Below are positions 13,301 to 26,900 of a stretch of DNA of 64,000 bases, one piece after another. Source of the stretch: Echinococcus granulosus. Lineage: Eukaryota > Platyhelminthes > Cestoda > Cyclophyllidea > Taeniidae. The notes below the pieces were generated by a model that was not told the DNA's origin, ran no database searches, and worked only from the letters and a program-made list of their open reading frames with translations. The position numbers and the translations under genes were made by a program. Each line of letters begins with the position of its first letter. The first letter of the stretch is position 1. The stretch spans positions 414,970 to 478,969 of the forward strand of contig NW_020170405.1 of NCBI RefSeq assembly GCF_000524195.1, in the 5' to 3' direction.

Positions 13301-16300
13301 ATTTAGTCCTACAATGTGTCTATTGCCTTCACCGTATTCTTATGCACAGTGCTAGTGCACGGAAAAAAGTAGATGTTTGACATAATTCATTCCCAAAAGT
13401 TAGTTACCTGCATTTTGAAAAGATTTGTTAATTTCATTGTCGATACTGCATCTAAATTATTACCACGCAGCCAAGTTTCAAGAATGTTTAGATTAGGTGT
13501 TACTTATTTGTAGTTAGTAGCTCACTCTGCGCTTTTCACCTACGCATTCAAGTCTAAAAATTAAGTCATCTTTCAACACACAGTGAGGCGGACACAGATT
13601 AGGGTGCAACTAATCGCAGGTATAGTGGGGAAGATAGTTATTTAACTGGAAGAAAAGTTGGTGTGGTCAATCGTGCGTAAACTAAACTACTTAGAATTAT
13701 TAGCGATTCAAGAATTAAAAGCACCAAGTTTTGGTGTTGTATCGCTTCAAAAAAAATATATAAATGCAGAACTTGTCTTGCCAAACTGTTTAAACAGTTT
13801 ATTTTGAATATTTAGCCATTTTCAACCCCATTAAACGATACTTTGCCTTAATGTGGCAAGATTTTGAAATAATTACTAATATTGACTTGATTCAACCAAA
13901 AGCTGTTCCAGGTCTTCTGTAGTAATACAGCCTTTTCATAAATAGATTCCTCTCGGGTTTCTATGACGCCGCATGCGTTGTGGGATAAAGTAGCCAGACA
14001 GGTAAGACCTCATTGAAAATTGTTACTTAGATGGCAGGCAACTTGGAGGGCAATTGGAGGTCTGATGAATTAAGGTGGCATAGATGTTTAACCCACCAAA
14101 ATATCTCCAGCTAAGCTGATAGATTAACTCAGTTACCCTTTTGTGTAAAGCAGTAAAAATTCAAGGAAAATACTGTGTCAAACTTAAGTTAAACCTTTTT
14201 ACTTGATCCTCCAACTTAGAGATCAAACTTGTGGGAGAACAGTTTAAGCTAATGCCGTAGATCTCGGCGATAGGCAGCTTTTAATTTTGTCAACTATGCA
14301 TACACAAACCAATTGACTGATTTCTTCTTTCCTGTTTTGTCTAGAAAATTATACAGATTATGATTAATATCATTTGCAAAAGAAGATCATAAAAATTCAC
14401 ACCTTTCACTTCAAGAATAAAATTGCTTCAATTTATAATTTGATGCTGAAAATTGTCTTTATAAATCTATTTGCAAATGGAATAAAAGAGACATAAAGTT
14501 AAGCTGCACTAAGGTAAGGCCAAATTAAACGATAAAATCCGGTCACCTTACAAAGCGACTAATGCATTCTCTACTCAAAAAATAATCTGCAATGTCGAAA
14601 GGAAATCCAAAAGTCTAAGATTGTATAAAATCTTATCAACCCATCTTAAATGTTCCAAATAATATTCGGTTGCATTAACTTATTGCAGATTTTTTTTGGA
14701 CTAAAGACTGAAGACCCACCTTTGACACATGTTCCGTTTTCAAAGGGCTCCTGCTGGTCATCCGGATAGCACGGTGGACTGTAGTAGCCCAAACAACCAG
14801 GTGTATTGTAGCAATTAATTTGGCAGCCGCAATTTTCAACCCCCTCTTTCTCAATCACTGAAGAAGATGAACGTTTGGGTACAAAATGGTTGACCGTGAA
14901 AATTGACATTGACGGCTTAGGGACAAAATTGCATTTACAGAAGTTACGTTTGAGCTCACGTAACATTTAATGGGGGAACATGTGGAACTTCTTCAAGCCA
15001 TTTAACTATGTGAGCCATATTTAATTTTTTGGAACAAGAGGCTGCTTTTTCTAAAGTGTGCTGAATATTTTTATTAAATTAAATGCATCATCGGTGTATT
15101 TTTTTTATGCTACCTTGGCAAAAGGGTGATTGAGGATGTACTTATCACATTGCCACATGATGATGACAAACTTAGTCTGAGCATATTTTTAAGCCTTTTT
15201 GATATCTTTTAGAAATGAGTGCCTCCAGTATTGTGAGTGTAAAAGTTTCCCATTTAAATTAATATCTTAAGTACTCAAAAACTAAAAGGGAATGTAATGT
15301 GTCCGAAATGAGTTAAACGCTAATTCGACCCTTGGTTTTGGTAACAGTTTGCCTCCACCGGTCTGCCTGACCTCTGGACTATGCTGCCGGCTTTCAAAAC
15401 CGTCAGTAAGTCAGCAATACATATTCCATTTGAATGTCACGTCTTCTTTCATTTTTTGGGAAGTCTCAGTGCTCTACATGCTAAATAACAACGGGATTAC
15501 TGGATGAAGAACTATGAATAGCAGAGCTGACTGATACTCTCTGGTTAGGGCTTGCAAGATTATGCATTAATCAGTGCTCCAATAATGGCTATTTTTATAG
15601 ATGTAACAATTTTATGGTATAATGGCAAACTTGCGTAACGTTCCCCTTTTTAACTGGATATACACCAGTGAGTTTCAACACTTTTGATTTGCCCTTGATC
15701 CTAATCAGATACATGGGTCTGAAAAGTCTCGTTTTGTGAACGTCACAGCTCGCAAATATTTGAACATAATTTCATTAATAAAAATTGCAATGATTTTTGA
15801 AATACCTCGAGGCGTCTCGTCACGAACTCAAAATGACACTTTGGCGCCGAGGCTCTAGTATAATTAGTTGGATCTCAACTATCAACGTGGCTGGGTAGCG
15901 CCACGCATTCCCTTCCTTTCTTAAATATGCGCAATGTCTTCCAATTTCTGCCTCATCAACCTTAAATTAGCTTTGTGATGGCAAACTTGGTTATTACTTA
16001 TGCGGCTGCACCTTACTATGCGGGAAGCCAATTCCTGCATCTCATTGCAGTGGAAATTTCAGGGGAATTCGCATCAGTTTAGGGAAATCGACAGCTTTTT
16101 TGCATTACTTCTAATAGTTTTTAGCACAATGGAACAAGGTAGTTGGAAAGACACAATTTTTTAAATTCATTTAGTTATATATTTTCCATTCTACACTTTT
16201 TTATACCAAAAAGGGGGGAAAACAAATGCCACTAATCCTCCTTGCCTTTTTAACATACGAAGCCGATTTCAGTGCAAAATAAATGTATTCTCTTGGTGAA

Positions 16301-19300
16301 AATAGCAAAGAAAAAGTAAAACAAGCAAAGAATAAGTAATTTTATTTCACTCTTATTTCCGAACAAAGTATGAGGTAACGCTAGCAAATCATTCACGTCT
16401 TACGTGTTCAAGAATGATTCCCGACTCCAAATATTTAACAAGCAAACATTTTTGAAACTGCCTAAATTAGGAAATTATCTACCAAGTACTGCGTTTGCCA
16501 GCAGATTGAAGATAATTGCTGGTTTTGGAAGGAATAAACAGAGATTTTAGCAACGATCCTGTTGAGATTTGATTTAACTGATAGTTCAGGAGTTTTCGAT
16601 GGGCTACATCAGCTGCATTCTTAAAATCATTTTTTTATTGTCTAACTAAGCTTCCTAATTATGTGCCTTAACAGACTGCTTCTGAATTTTAAAATCACCA
16701 ACAATTTGAAGTATGCGTCCTTTCAAGTAGCAGCAAAGATGTTATACAACGTATAACGTTTAGTTGTAAATGATGCTAGCAAAATTGGTTGACTAGACTC
16801 ACTGTGACTGCTTGAATTAGCTACCAGCTTCGCCTGTTTAAAGCATCTCAGGCAGGCCATTTGAAATTTGGAGCAGTCGTGCGACTTTTTGACGTAAATG
16901 CTCTCCTCCACATACTGACCGAACAAGTTGTTCAGCAGAGGGCTATCCTTGATGCAGTAGAAACTGTCACTTGCATTGTCGTTGTCTACCAAGGGCGCTG
17001 CCAACTGAAAGCAAAACATTTTTTGCCAAGTATTCTACAAAATACCCAAGAAAACGGGTTTAATAGGCTAGTGCGCTGAAGGATGATTCGGTGATATGAT
17101 GTCTTGATAAGTGCCTCATTTTTCTGTTCTTCTTTTACAAAACTACCGATATTTTATTTACCTAATCCAGAAATGTGTATACCTCTTATTTCCCTTCCCA
17201 CCTCTTACGCAAAATTAGGAAATAACTATTAATCTTTAGCGCTCAAGCAGTTTTGTTTTCACAGGATTCAGTCCATCGGTCTTGTTAAATTTGAGTATTC
17301 AAACTTTGCAACTTTCTAGTTACAAACTGAAAATTATCCCCAAAATTTATGCATTTGAATGGTTAAGATTCATTCTAATGCTATTTTGATTTATAAGTAG
17401 CAAGTGGTTTAGATGCCAATTTGCTTTTATACGAAGTGTACGAGAAAATGTGTTTGGTAGATTCTACCATAAAAGTTGCATGTGAGTTCTAAGGGCACTA
17501 CCAACGGAAAGAATAGGTTTGAATTTCTGTTTTCAGTTCAGTTAATACGTATTTCAAGAAGGTTCAAATTCGACACACCTTTCTGGCTTGCACTACAGAC
17601 GGGTTTACTTAAGCTATCTTGAAGATCTAAGCTGGAATGGCACCTCATCTATTTCATTCAAGATTGACTTTCCATGTCGTTTTTTCTTTTCCCATTCTAC
17701 ATCATAATAATTAGTTAGTAGGGAGTTTTTCACGTACCATTTATCATGTGTCAAGCAGAATTTTCTTCAGTCACTCCAAAATAAAATTCTTTGTTTTAAC
17801 GATTTGTCTCTACAAAAGTATGCATTCTTGCGTAGGTCCTACCGATCCATCCAGATACTCGGTTGTAAGATTGCATTAGGGTGAGGTAAGACGAACTTCT
17901 TTTGCAATGCATCATTCTGGCTTTATACACACCCTTCGTGTTGAGACACCTCTCTCAAGATCCTTGACCTCAGGTTAACTCAATTTTTTAAGTATGTCTT
18001 TTTGATTCAAGATTCTAATTTATCAATGCTGTGGTCTTTTATTCAAACTTCCTTTGCTTGGCTCTTTTATAAAGGTGCAAATTTTTCACTGACGAAGTTA
18101 CCAGTCCGATCCGCGCTTTCCGCGATTTTGTGAACAATAACTCAGACTTTGGCACGATGGAGAACACTATAATATCGACACTCATCTCGGAAAGCTGTAC
18201 GCCCAACTTAGAGGTACAAAGAACACACTTTAAGCGTTCTCAACCACGCCATTCAATTAGCTTTGAAAGGCGAAGTAATGGGTGAATGAGGCAGTCAGGA
18301 GTCAAATCCACTTTTAGGAAAATGTCCCTAGCTTTGGACTTGGGCTGCTTTGCATGAACCTACTAAAAATATTTGAAATGCCTGGTTAAATATATTGAAT
18401 ATAGTTCCTCGAGCCTTCCCCGACGACGGGTGCGTATATAGTGCCTGGGCAGACTATGCATTGTTGACCTACACTAGAGCTGGGATACACTGGCATGGCC
18501 CTGAGGCCAAGCTGCTCGGCGGATGTACAGTGGCGGAGTCCTGAGTAACTCAGTATCTTAATCGAGAGTTAAACAAACAACTGAAGTATGATTTAAGCTC
18601 AGCAAAAATAAGGAAGCAATGCTGCATAATAGGTGCTCATTTTGAAGCCTTAAAAATTGCCAGCCACCAACTTGCCTTAGTTTATGCATCAAGTTAATAT
18701 TCAATGCTTGCAAAGGAGTAACATTTAAAGATTAAATAAAAAAACTGGGACCCTCCTAAAACTATCAATTATTTCCAAAACCTGTGGGTGGGGTTTAGTT
18801 TTAATTTTGGCTTTAATTGTCGCTTGAAGAGGAGATTAGTGCTTTATTTCATACACAATGATTAAAAACTACTTCATAACCCCTTTTAAGGACGCCAAAT
18901 TTTTAAGAAAGAATTCATAACTTTTTGGTTACAATTTAGAGCACTCTATTTTGGTATTTAGTATGACTACTTACTTACCGTCACCTAACAAGCAAATTTG
19001 TCACATTGAAATATATTTCGTTTAACACATTTTTCCTGCTAATGCTCATCGGCGTCGCAACTGATGAGGTAAAGTTGGACTTTGCTTCAGCGGGGTTTTA
19101 CAAACAATGCAATTTTCGGATTTCGTTCACCTTAATGACTGCGATTCTCAAGGAAGACTTTTAAATGACAGGCCAAGGATACAGTTACTCAGTCCGAAAC
19201 AAACTGTTAAAAACGATCACGAGACTAGTTTCATAATATGGCTACCCCTGATTCCACACGTAATAAAATGGCAGTTCATATGTCCGGATAGCACAATATT

Positions 19301-20506
19301 TTCATTTTTTTCTCGTTACTCATATGTAGAGCTAATTTCAAGAGTAAATGGAAAAAAATACTTGACTTTTAGTTTTGAAAAATATATTAACTTGTGAATG
19401 CATATGATGCACAATGCCTTCTTAGAACGACTCACATTTCTGGAGCACTGCCTGTTGAGGGAGCGTTTAAGCGATGCCAGTCTTTGAGCCCTCGGTCTGC
19501 TGGCATCTGCTCCGCTGGCTGAGCTGGGAGCCCTGTAAGCCATGGTGTAACGATTGCGGAAGCTCTGTAGGACTATAAAGTACCTATCTGGGATTGGAGT
19601 CCTGTAATTTAAAAGAACTCACTCCATTAGAGATGTCCCAAAATTCTTTTAGCAGTATTTTTATTCAGCAATTTTACTGAATGTTAAGAACAAATGTTTT
19701 GACTCAAACTGAGATCTTTAAGTAACTAAGACAGCTCTTAAAAACCTCGGAAAGAAGCCGATGTAGGTAGTCAGAATCTCTGACAAGTTGGCGAAACCCG
19801 TGCCAATTCGTTTGTATGATAATACGAAGTGAGTAGTACCGACTAGTTAAAAGAAATGTGCTGTTTTAATCATTTTATCAAACGTTTTTTCGTGGGGTCC
19901 TCAATTTCTCGTTAAACAGAAATTTTGCAAAGGCTTTAAAAGGACTCATGGTTCTTAGTTCTTCCGTACACTTTTAATTAGTGGGAGAAAACACAAGAAT
20001 GATTAGAAGACATTTTAAAATATGTTTGATCTAATGAACGAATAGGTGAAGACTTTTTAAATTCCTAAAGATAGTAAATCACTAAAGCAGTATTTAAAGG
20101 CATACTTTGTATAACGTAAGGATAAAATCAAGTTCCTCTTAAGGCACCACTTAGATCTTGCCCACTTTAATGCTAATGGTGTAAAGAAAATTGGTATACA
20201 GTTGGAAGAAGTATCCCTTACAAGAAAAAAAATTTAAAAACATTACCCGTTAATTTTTTTTCCAAACGGTTTGTCCTGGGACAAGGTAGTAAATCAAATG
20301 AAAACAAGTCAAATAAATACCTTCATTTACCTGCAGAAGTTATTTGTTATGTACTCAAAGTCGTGTCTCGTTTTGTCGGGAAGACCCAAGTCATCGGAGG
20401 ATGTTAGAATGTGCAAAGTGTCTCCAGCATGTTGTACTTCTTCGAAGATCCTTAACAGATCCACACTAGTAATGTTGAGCAGAATGAACACGCCCGATTT
20501 ACGCAG
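4328..20506 (-). CDS. Large multi-exon membrane protein of unknown family (8 exons joined in phase; ends incomplete)
   Basis: I do not recognise the family. Exons (minus): 20506-20331, 19601-19436, 17004-16803, 14857-14720, 12868-12527, 11814-11485, 10507-9076, 4718-4328. All have AG acceptors and GT donors, phases agree at all seven junctions, and together they give 1,059 codons without a stop. Residues 1-60 look like an alpha/beta segment. About 115-230 is cysteine-bearing, with a cluster containing ENCGCQINC and PGCLGYYSPPC. About 228-590 is beta-like with many N-glycosylation sequons. Membrane segments are predicted at about 599-625, 694-723 and 1032-1055. A 200-residue, charge-rich helical region lies after the second segment. 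The last confirmed exon ends in phase 0 at a good donor (gtgagt), so the gene continues below 4.3 kb, and no start codon is confirmed upstream. The topology resembles a receptor or a ciliary-type membrane protein only loosely, and I do not assign one. Confidence 0.75.
7650..7832 (+). mobile_element. Solo LTR of the TRIM-like family
   Basis: LTR core (gcggcacggcctccgaacc, then atgtcagtaac), the ggtaatgcatattcc landmark and a canonical end (tcttcagggaaatctcgtgg, then tgctaca). It lies in the large intron between exons 9076 and 4718 of the unknown membrane-protein gene. Confidence 0.7.
9076..10507 (-). CDS. Main exon of the unknown membrane protein: two membrane segments and helical region
   Basis: This is the longest exon in the window (1,432 nt, 477 codons open). 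It begins after tccctag and ends in TCACA before gtaagt. It encodes the end of the sequon-bearing extracellular part. A first membrane segment (core LFFASAVVMLFLMIINTLI) is followed by a basic linker of about 70 residues. A second segment (core FYTFIFTFSVALSILFSFW) follows, then about 200 residues rich in Glu, Arg, Gln and Leu with heptad-like spacing. The basic run ERQRKGR directly after the first segment suggests that side is cytosolic. It is a strong exon by length, splice sites and composition, but has no family name. Confidence 0.85.
15308..15478 (+). mobile_element. Degenerate solo LTR of the TRIM-like family
   Basis: Weaker than the others but keeps landmarks in order: cggtctgcctgacctctgg, gtcagcaatacatattcc, cgtcttctttc and gggaagtctcagtgctctaca. 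It is intronic to the unknown gene. Confidence 0.5.
18401..18579 (-). mobile_element. Solo LTR of the TRIM-like family, reversed
   Basis: On the minus strand it starts tgtttgtttaactctcg, has the core cttggcctcagggccatgcc and tcaacaatgcatagtctgcc, and ends with a diverged form of the usual terminus. It is within the intron between exons 19436 and 17004. Confidence 0.65.
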
Positions 20507-22940
20507 CTAAAATTATGCACAATACGGATTTATGTTGCTGCAATCCTGCACAATTGAAGATGTCAACTTGGAAATATCTGTTCAGGGTGAGCAGGTGCCT
20601 TACGAGAGTATGAGGGCATTGTTTATTGAATCTTTTGGGATAATTTAATTTAAAACAATAAAGTTCTGATTCTAGTGGTAATATAATCTTTGCACAACGT
20701 TTACTACTGCACCGATTAGAATATCACCGTACTAGGCAGGCGATAGGTAGGATAGAATTGTAAATTGGCTACAAATACTATTGCAGGTATTACTTAGCTT
20801 AAGTGACAAAACTGGACTATGGTGGGTTCGTGCACCTTCTATAGGGAAAAAAGATTGTATTTATTTGTCTTTCCAACTTCCCATGCAAAAAATAATTAAT
20901 CATTTTTAGAGATGCATTATCCTTTTTCTACCTACATTGTGCATTCAAGGACAGGAAATTACTGAGCACTTAATAATTTTTGAGCCTTTATCTGTAAATC
21001 TAACTGCAGAGTTACAGAAACTCATGAATGGTCAAGTACAGGTGCGTAGGGAAATGAATTTATTGCCTCAAAACAATGGCAAAAACAGGTGAAACTCCCT
21101 TTTTTATTGTTGACTTCGTACTACCATTTAAAAGTACTTAGATATAAAACCAGAATTAAATGAAGACTTTCCCGTTGCAAAAGAAAATGTCAAATGGATG
21201 CAGCTATTCTTGACACATCGAAGCAGGTGCATGACCTCTTAAAAAAGTGCAACCTACCACAAAATACTGCCTGTGTTCTCCATGCTTGACTTCAGCGGTA
21301 ACTTCCTCTGCCTGCGTCTGAAGTAGATCGTCTGACTTGATCCTAATTTGTTTTGTAAGTCCTAAAAAAGGACATTTTTTGCTTTGCGATGTTTTTTTTT
21401 TCGATTTTAATATGCAGAACTAATTTTCATTAAATCCCTTCCAGTCAAGATAAAATTAAGTGAGTTGGAAGCGTCTGTCTGTACGCAAGTGATTTGATCA
21501 CGCATTGTTGCTTCCACTTCATAAATTGGCAGCACAAATTTATTCTCTTCACAGATTTTCCAAGATTAATTATGACATGAAATTCACGCTGATATGCATT
21601 TACCCCTTATTAAGGTAGCAGACAATCTATCATATATGAGATTACTTTTTCTTTAGTAAACTAACTACCTATGCAATCACTTGTCATACCTCTTGCTAGA
21701 TATTTGTTACTTTTGCAAAGTCATATCCACTAATATAAAATTGTTTTAAGGAACTGCGCTCATTGGACGTTTCCTGGAATAAATGCGCAATTTCTTAACC
21801 TTTCTAACTTATGTTCGTTTTCGGCACTAGCATCCCTTGCTGAAATTTTTCCAACTAGCGTATGGAATGTGTAACAAATGAGTTTGGGCTGAAAAGCTGT
21901 CCATAGTCCTTAACAATGCTGAAAAATGGTGGATATTTTGCAAGGCAATTGTTCTCGAAGACTCGCATTTTGGGTTTTTAGTTTATCCTTGTCGGGCGTG
22001 TTTGAATATCTTGTCAAAAAATTTCAAAGCTTGAAATTTAAACCGACTTGCTTTCGGATGCCGGGTCAAAGGAGTTGATGGACTCACTTCTAATCTACTA
22101 ACTTGAATCAGGCGTGGAATTTAGAAGCCAACACCGGAGTTAATGTGTGGAGCCAAATTTTTGGGAAAGTTAATTTTTGAGTCCATGTTTATTTAAGACG
22201 CCCACTGTTGTCACGCCATGATTTGTCCCTTCTCACCCTTTTATCAAAATAATAATTATTTAGGGGGCTATTTAAAATTAATTAGCTCCTATCGGGGTAC
22301 CAGCCTCAATAAAGCTTTCGAGGAAGGTCGTGTTATACTCATTCATTGTTTACATTAGTTGTCTATTTGCCCAAGACGGGGAGCTTGTTTACATTTCCTT
22401 CACTAACTCACTCATGATTAACTGGGCTACTAAGGCAAATTCATACACGTGCGCCAACAAGGCTTTGATTGCATAAAGACCACTGCAAATCCATGGTTTC
22501 TTTTGATTAGTCTAAGGGTATTTTCATCTAAAAATACATTCCTTAAATATCATTGTGAAAACGGTGTAATGCGGCCACCGCACCACTTTTTCTGCATCCC
22601 GATTGGGCGATAAACACACGGTATTTTTAATTTACCCTTCTTCACCTGCAAAAGAAAATAGGGGTGTACTCTAAAAAATGCGCAGTTACAGAAGAAAAAT
22701 GGAACTTTAAATGCTTTACAGGGTTTGATGCAGTGAAATAAGCTTCCAGATTTATGTGAAGTCACCCTATGACCTAACTGTGTATTGTTTGATTACTTTT
22801 AAGAGGTCGAATTGCATGCTTCCTCCATATAAAATTCAGAAGTACTGCGCAAACAGCCATGAAGGTGGGAGATTTTTGTGACCATCCAACAGACTTTTTT
22901 GGTGTGCATTCTATTCACATGACAAGTCAACCGTCTGCAC

Positions 22941-23084
22941 CGCCCAGAAGAAGTCAATCAAGCGGCCACACGTTGTACCAATCTCGAAGGCAGCCGTAAG
23001 AATGTCAACAAAATTTGCATTTCCCAGATTTGCTTCGCTAATAATCGTTTGTGTATATGATTGATGGTATCCTTCGAAATGCGG
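22941..23084 (-). CDS. Possible upstream exon of the unknown membrane protein
   Basis: The minus-strand acceptor tatgtgaag precedes 48 open codons containing GNANFVDILTAAFEIGT. The donor could be gtgcag (exon end 22941) or gttgac (end 22932), both phase 0, which is compatible with the exon starting at 20506. Amino-acid composition is balanced and protein-like. A further acceptor with a fine pyrimidine tract at 22645 opens a short frame (VKKGKLKIPC) whose donor I cannot settle. Confidence 0.45.
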
Positions 23085-23781
23085 CTTCACATACAAAGAA
23101 AAAGGAATTATTCGCCGTCTAACGCGTTTGTGGTTAGATAAAAACAGAAGAAACTGAGTAAATATGGAAAGCCTTGCAAGTTAATAGAAAAATTTAAGCA
23201 CCTAACATATGCATGCTTGTAAGTAATCGAACACTCGTCTAATCATGAATGGAAAATGATTGTTGAGAAATTAGCCTGGCGGCTAAATTGGAAAAAAAAT
23301 TAAATACGGTCTAAAATATCAAATTTTGGGACATAAAACAAACAATTTTCAACCCAAATTTGGCAATATCTAGCCTGATACAGTCCAGAAGCACTGCCTG
23401 TTTCAGTTCAAACTTGGCAGCCTTCGAGATGCACCTTTTTCGCAAGTCTTGGGCTATTTCTAATTTTAACTACTGTGCCATCTTATTAGAAATACATTCA
23501 TTTTAAAGCAGTTAGAATTGCGCAAAAATTCAACAAATTATGACGTACTTTGAATAAAATGCTTCCTGCTGAATTAACACTGAAATATTTCTAAGTGTAA
23601 GAATTTTCCAGCCTTTTAGCAGCCCAGTTTCCGCAAAGTATTCAAACTTCAAGTTAATACTAATCATTTTCTTCCAATGCAAAAAAACAATACAGAAATG
23701 TCACAATCCCATAAATAAATATGGTTTTAAACCTCATGAGCTATTAAGCAGCGTCTAGACGGCAACACTTTCTCTGTGCAT

Positions 23782-23966
23782 TGTTTAATTCGCCGTTTTG
23801 GTCACGCGGACACTGAATGACTCGGCCATTTTACTTACGCCGAGTGACATGGCCTCCGGGCCATGCCGATATTTCTCCCACCAGCCTCCCCCCGTGCATC
23901 GGCAATGCATATTCTGCCCGAGCATTATGTCTTCCTTTGTCTTCATGGAAGTCTTAGGGCACTACA
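23782..23966 (+). mobile_element. Solo LTR of the TRIM-like family
   Basis: It starts tgtttaattcgccgttttgg. The core reads gtgacatggcctccgggcc then atgccgat, followed by atgcatattctgcccgag and an end in gggcactaca. No element interior adjoins it. Confidence 0.7.
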
Positions 23967-26900
23967 CTTTTTTCATACTCCATTATTTGTCAAAATCAGA
24001 AACCGCAGTTTGCTTATTTATTCTAAAACGGAGCTTCTAATTATGAAACATGATGCTTGCATTGCCATTTAATCCAAATGGGAATTCTTATCATTAAACC
24101 AACTTGGATATTAATGTTACTTGCATGCGAGATCTATTAAGCCATCTTTCATATTTTCTGCGCAGTGAGCAGTAACTGTGAGAAAAATTGCAGTGCTGTT
24201 GTATGTCGTGTAAACGATGTACCTGTCAAGATAATGAGCAATTATTTATTGCCATTTAGAAACGTATTTATTAATGCAGACCACGATGTTACTAGTCAAA
24301 TATCTACGTAGCATCGCACTGACCGCTCAGATAAATGATCCCGCGTAGGAGATGATACCACGACTTTTGTTTGAAATACCCACACCACGGGTCGGTACAT
24401 TTAAGGACAATGCAGTATTTTGCAGTAATTATCTCCAAGGCTTTGGAAATCGCATTGCCAATGGAGTAAGATGTGTCAGTATTGTCACCTCACACAATCA
24501 TATATCGGAAAAAGGATTGTCTACTCTACCGTAGGCTTCCCCGAACTATTTTATTTCTGGTTAATCCAATAAGGAACACTTAGTATATAAAGTAGAGCTA
24601 AATATTTCGGTATCGTCGAAAAAGACTCAAATGTAGGGCATTGCTTAAAATGATCTCTTTGTTAATTTCTTTAGTAATTTTCATTCACCCTGAAATAGTT
24701 ACCAAGAGTGGACATTTTTCCTAATTTTTTTGTCCAACACTTAAGATAAAGTTGGCAAAATAATATTCAAAAACAAGCTTAAAATCCAATCCTCTCACTT
24801 GGGAATGTTAGTCAAGAGTTCGCTCAAGTGGATTAAAATTAAGGAAAAAGGTCTTCAACTGAATTATTTCCCAGAACAAGGTGTATTTCCTAATGAAAAT
24901 GCTGGGTTACTTTGCTTTCTAAGCTTGAAGAAAGCTGGAAATAATGATAATTGCTGCCAGCTGTGTAATCTTCATTTGCCACTTTATAAGTCAACCTACT
25001 TCGTTTAGTCGTACCCAAAGAACTGTGATGCATTCAACAACTAGCATCAAAACTTTTTTGCGAAGAGAATAAGGAAAATGTACTTAAAGATGATGGCAAT
25101 AAACTTATAAGAACGTACGGTTTTCTGCCACTTCAAGTGAAAAGGTGTATGCGATCTGCAAAGACAGAAGTAAAGTGTATACACTCCGCATTTCCATTGT
25201 CGAACTGTCCGCACAGTCTACCTAGACATTGCTGAATTTTGGGACCCTTTCATCCGGTGATGCTTGAGAATATTTTTACAGGGTAACATGTTTGACCACG
25301 TTACAAAATTACTTTAAAGGGGTGAAACACGATGACCAATCAAATTTATATTTGGCGCTGTCCAGTAGGAACTTTTCGTTTCTTCGCGACCATTTCACCT
25401 ATTCACAGCCTTGTGTGCATCGTGCCAACTCAGTATATGATGGATACGAATCCCTACTCTTTTTTCGCTTCAAACTTTACCAGCTATTTTCTGTCACTAC
25501 GATAAAATATCGTATTTTAGTTTCTGGAAGGAAGTTGTACGAGGTGGGAATATTGCAAGGCTCTGTTTCTTGTAAATATTCAAGGTAGGATCCATTCACA
25601 AGGTGTACAATTTATGCAGCCGTAAAATTAGTTCGAGTGTTATAATCAAAGATTGTAATCGAGAGCATAGCCTTATATGATTTTGATCTACATTTCTCGC
25701 ATACATTTTGCGATTAAGTTCTCAGAAAGACATTTTAGTCCTCAAAATATCTTGCGTAGTCTGTGATCCTAGAATTAATATGCAAATTAATGCAGCATCC
25801 CAAGACTTCCTTGAAGACGAAAGAAGGCATGATACTGTGGAGGAATATGTATTATCGACAGACAATAGTACTTGGGGCCACTGGAATGGCCCAGAAGCCA
25901 GCCGATTCATCGAAGGTGCAATGGCGGAGCTCTAAGCGGTCCGTTAAAAAAACTGAGAGTTAAATAAACGGCTAAACTATTGCATAATCCCTTCCCTTTT
26001 TTGAGCTTCATCCCTGGCACTCCCCTTGGCCGTCCTGCAGCATCGGCCGTCACAATGGGGATAAGCGCTGTTAGCAAAACGCCCATGAACCGACCCCATT
26101 AGTCAACCAATTTGCGTACAGCTAAAAAGATGTCTGATCGCAACGTCACTGATCCCTCTTGGCAAATTCACTAAATCTAAAGCCTCGTTTAGCATGGAAA
26201 CTGGATTAGGGGACATAGGAATGTGCTGACCATCACGCATGTCCATAGTCGTAGGAATATTGACATAAAAGCAGGGTCTTCAGACAAAGGACGAAATTAA
26301 ACACAGTTCCGTGAAAGTAACGTTTCATCTGTAGCTCTCCTTGCCATTATTTTTTCACTTCAGTACAGTATATTCACATCCGTCTAGGCATTATATAGCT
26401 AGTAGAGAGGTGGAGGAGGCACCGCGAGCTCACAGAACTGAAGTTGCCATATAGGAATGGTAGACAACTCCGTAACGAACCATTTTTGATGATTTAAGAC
26501 TATTATCGCCTCAGTTTTTAATAATATTCCTTTAAAGCAAGGGGCTGGAGTGTTCGCTGAAGTTGGTCATTTCCAACCCTTCTGTTAGGGATCGTCATTG
26601 ATTCTCCCATCGGCAGCATACGCCCTTCTTCTGCCCCGTTAAGGTCTATTATTTATCAATTGGAATCAGGATAGATGTCCTTTAAGATGGGTTTCTATTT
26701 CCGCTGCCGCCAATTTAGCACTCTAAAAATTCTCTGAAGACAAAAGCGGACATGATGCTCAGACAAAATATGCATATCCGATTTACGGTTGGGCTTTGGG
26801 CTTATGGCATGGCTTGGAGTCTAGCCCATCCGGCAAAGGTACAATTGCGGAGATCCTAAGTGGTCCGTCACAAAAACTAAGAGTTGAAAAAATGTTAAAA

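Noticed and set aside
17562..17577. tRNA B-box-like sequence (ggttcaaattcgaca)
   Set aside because: No A box, acceptor stem or cloverleaf could be drawn around it.
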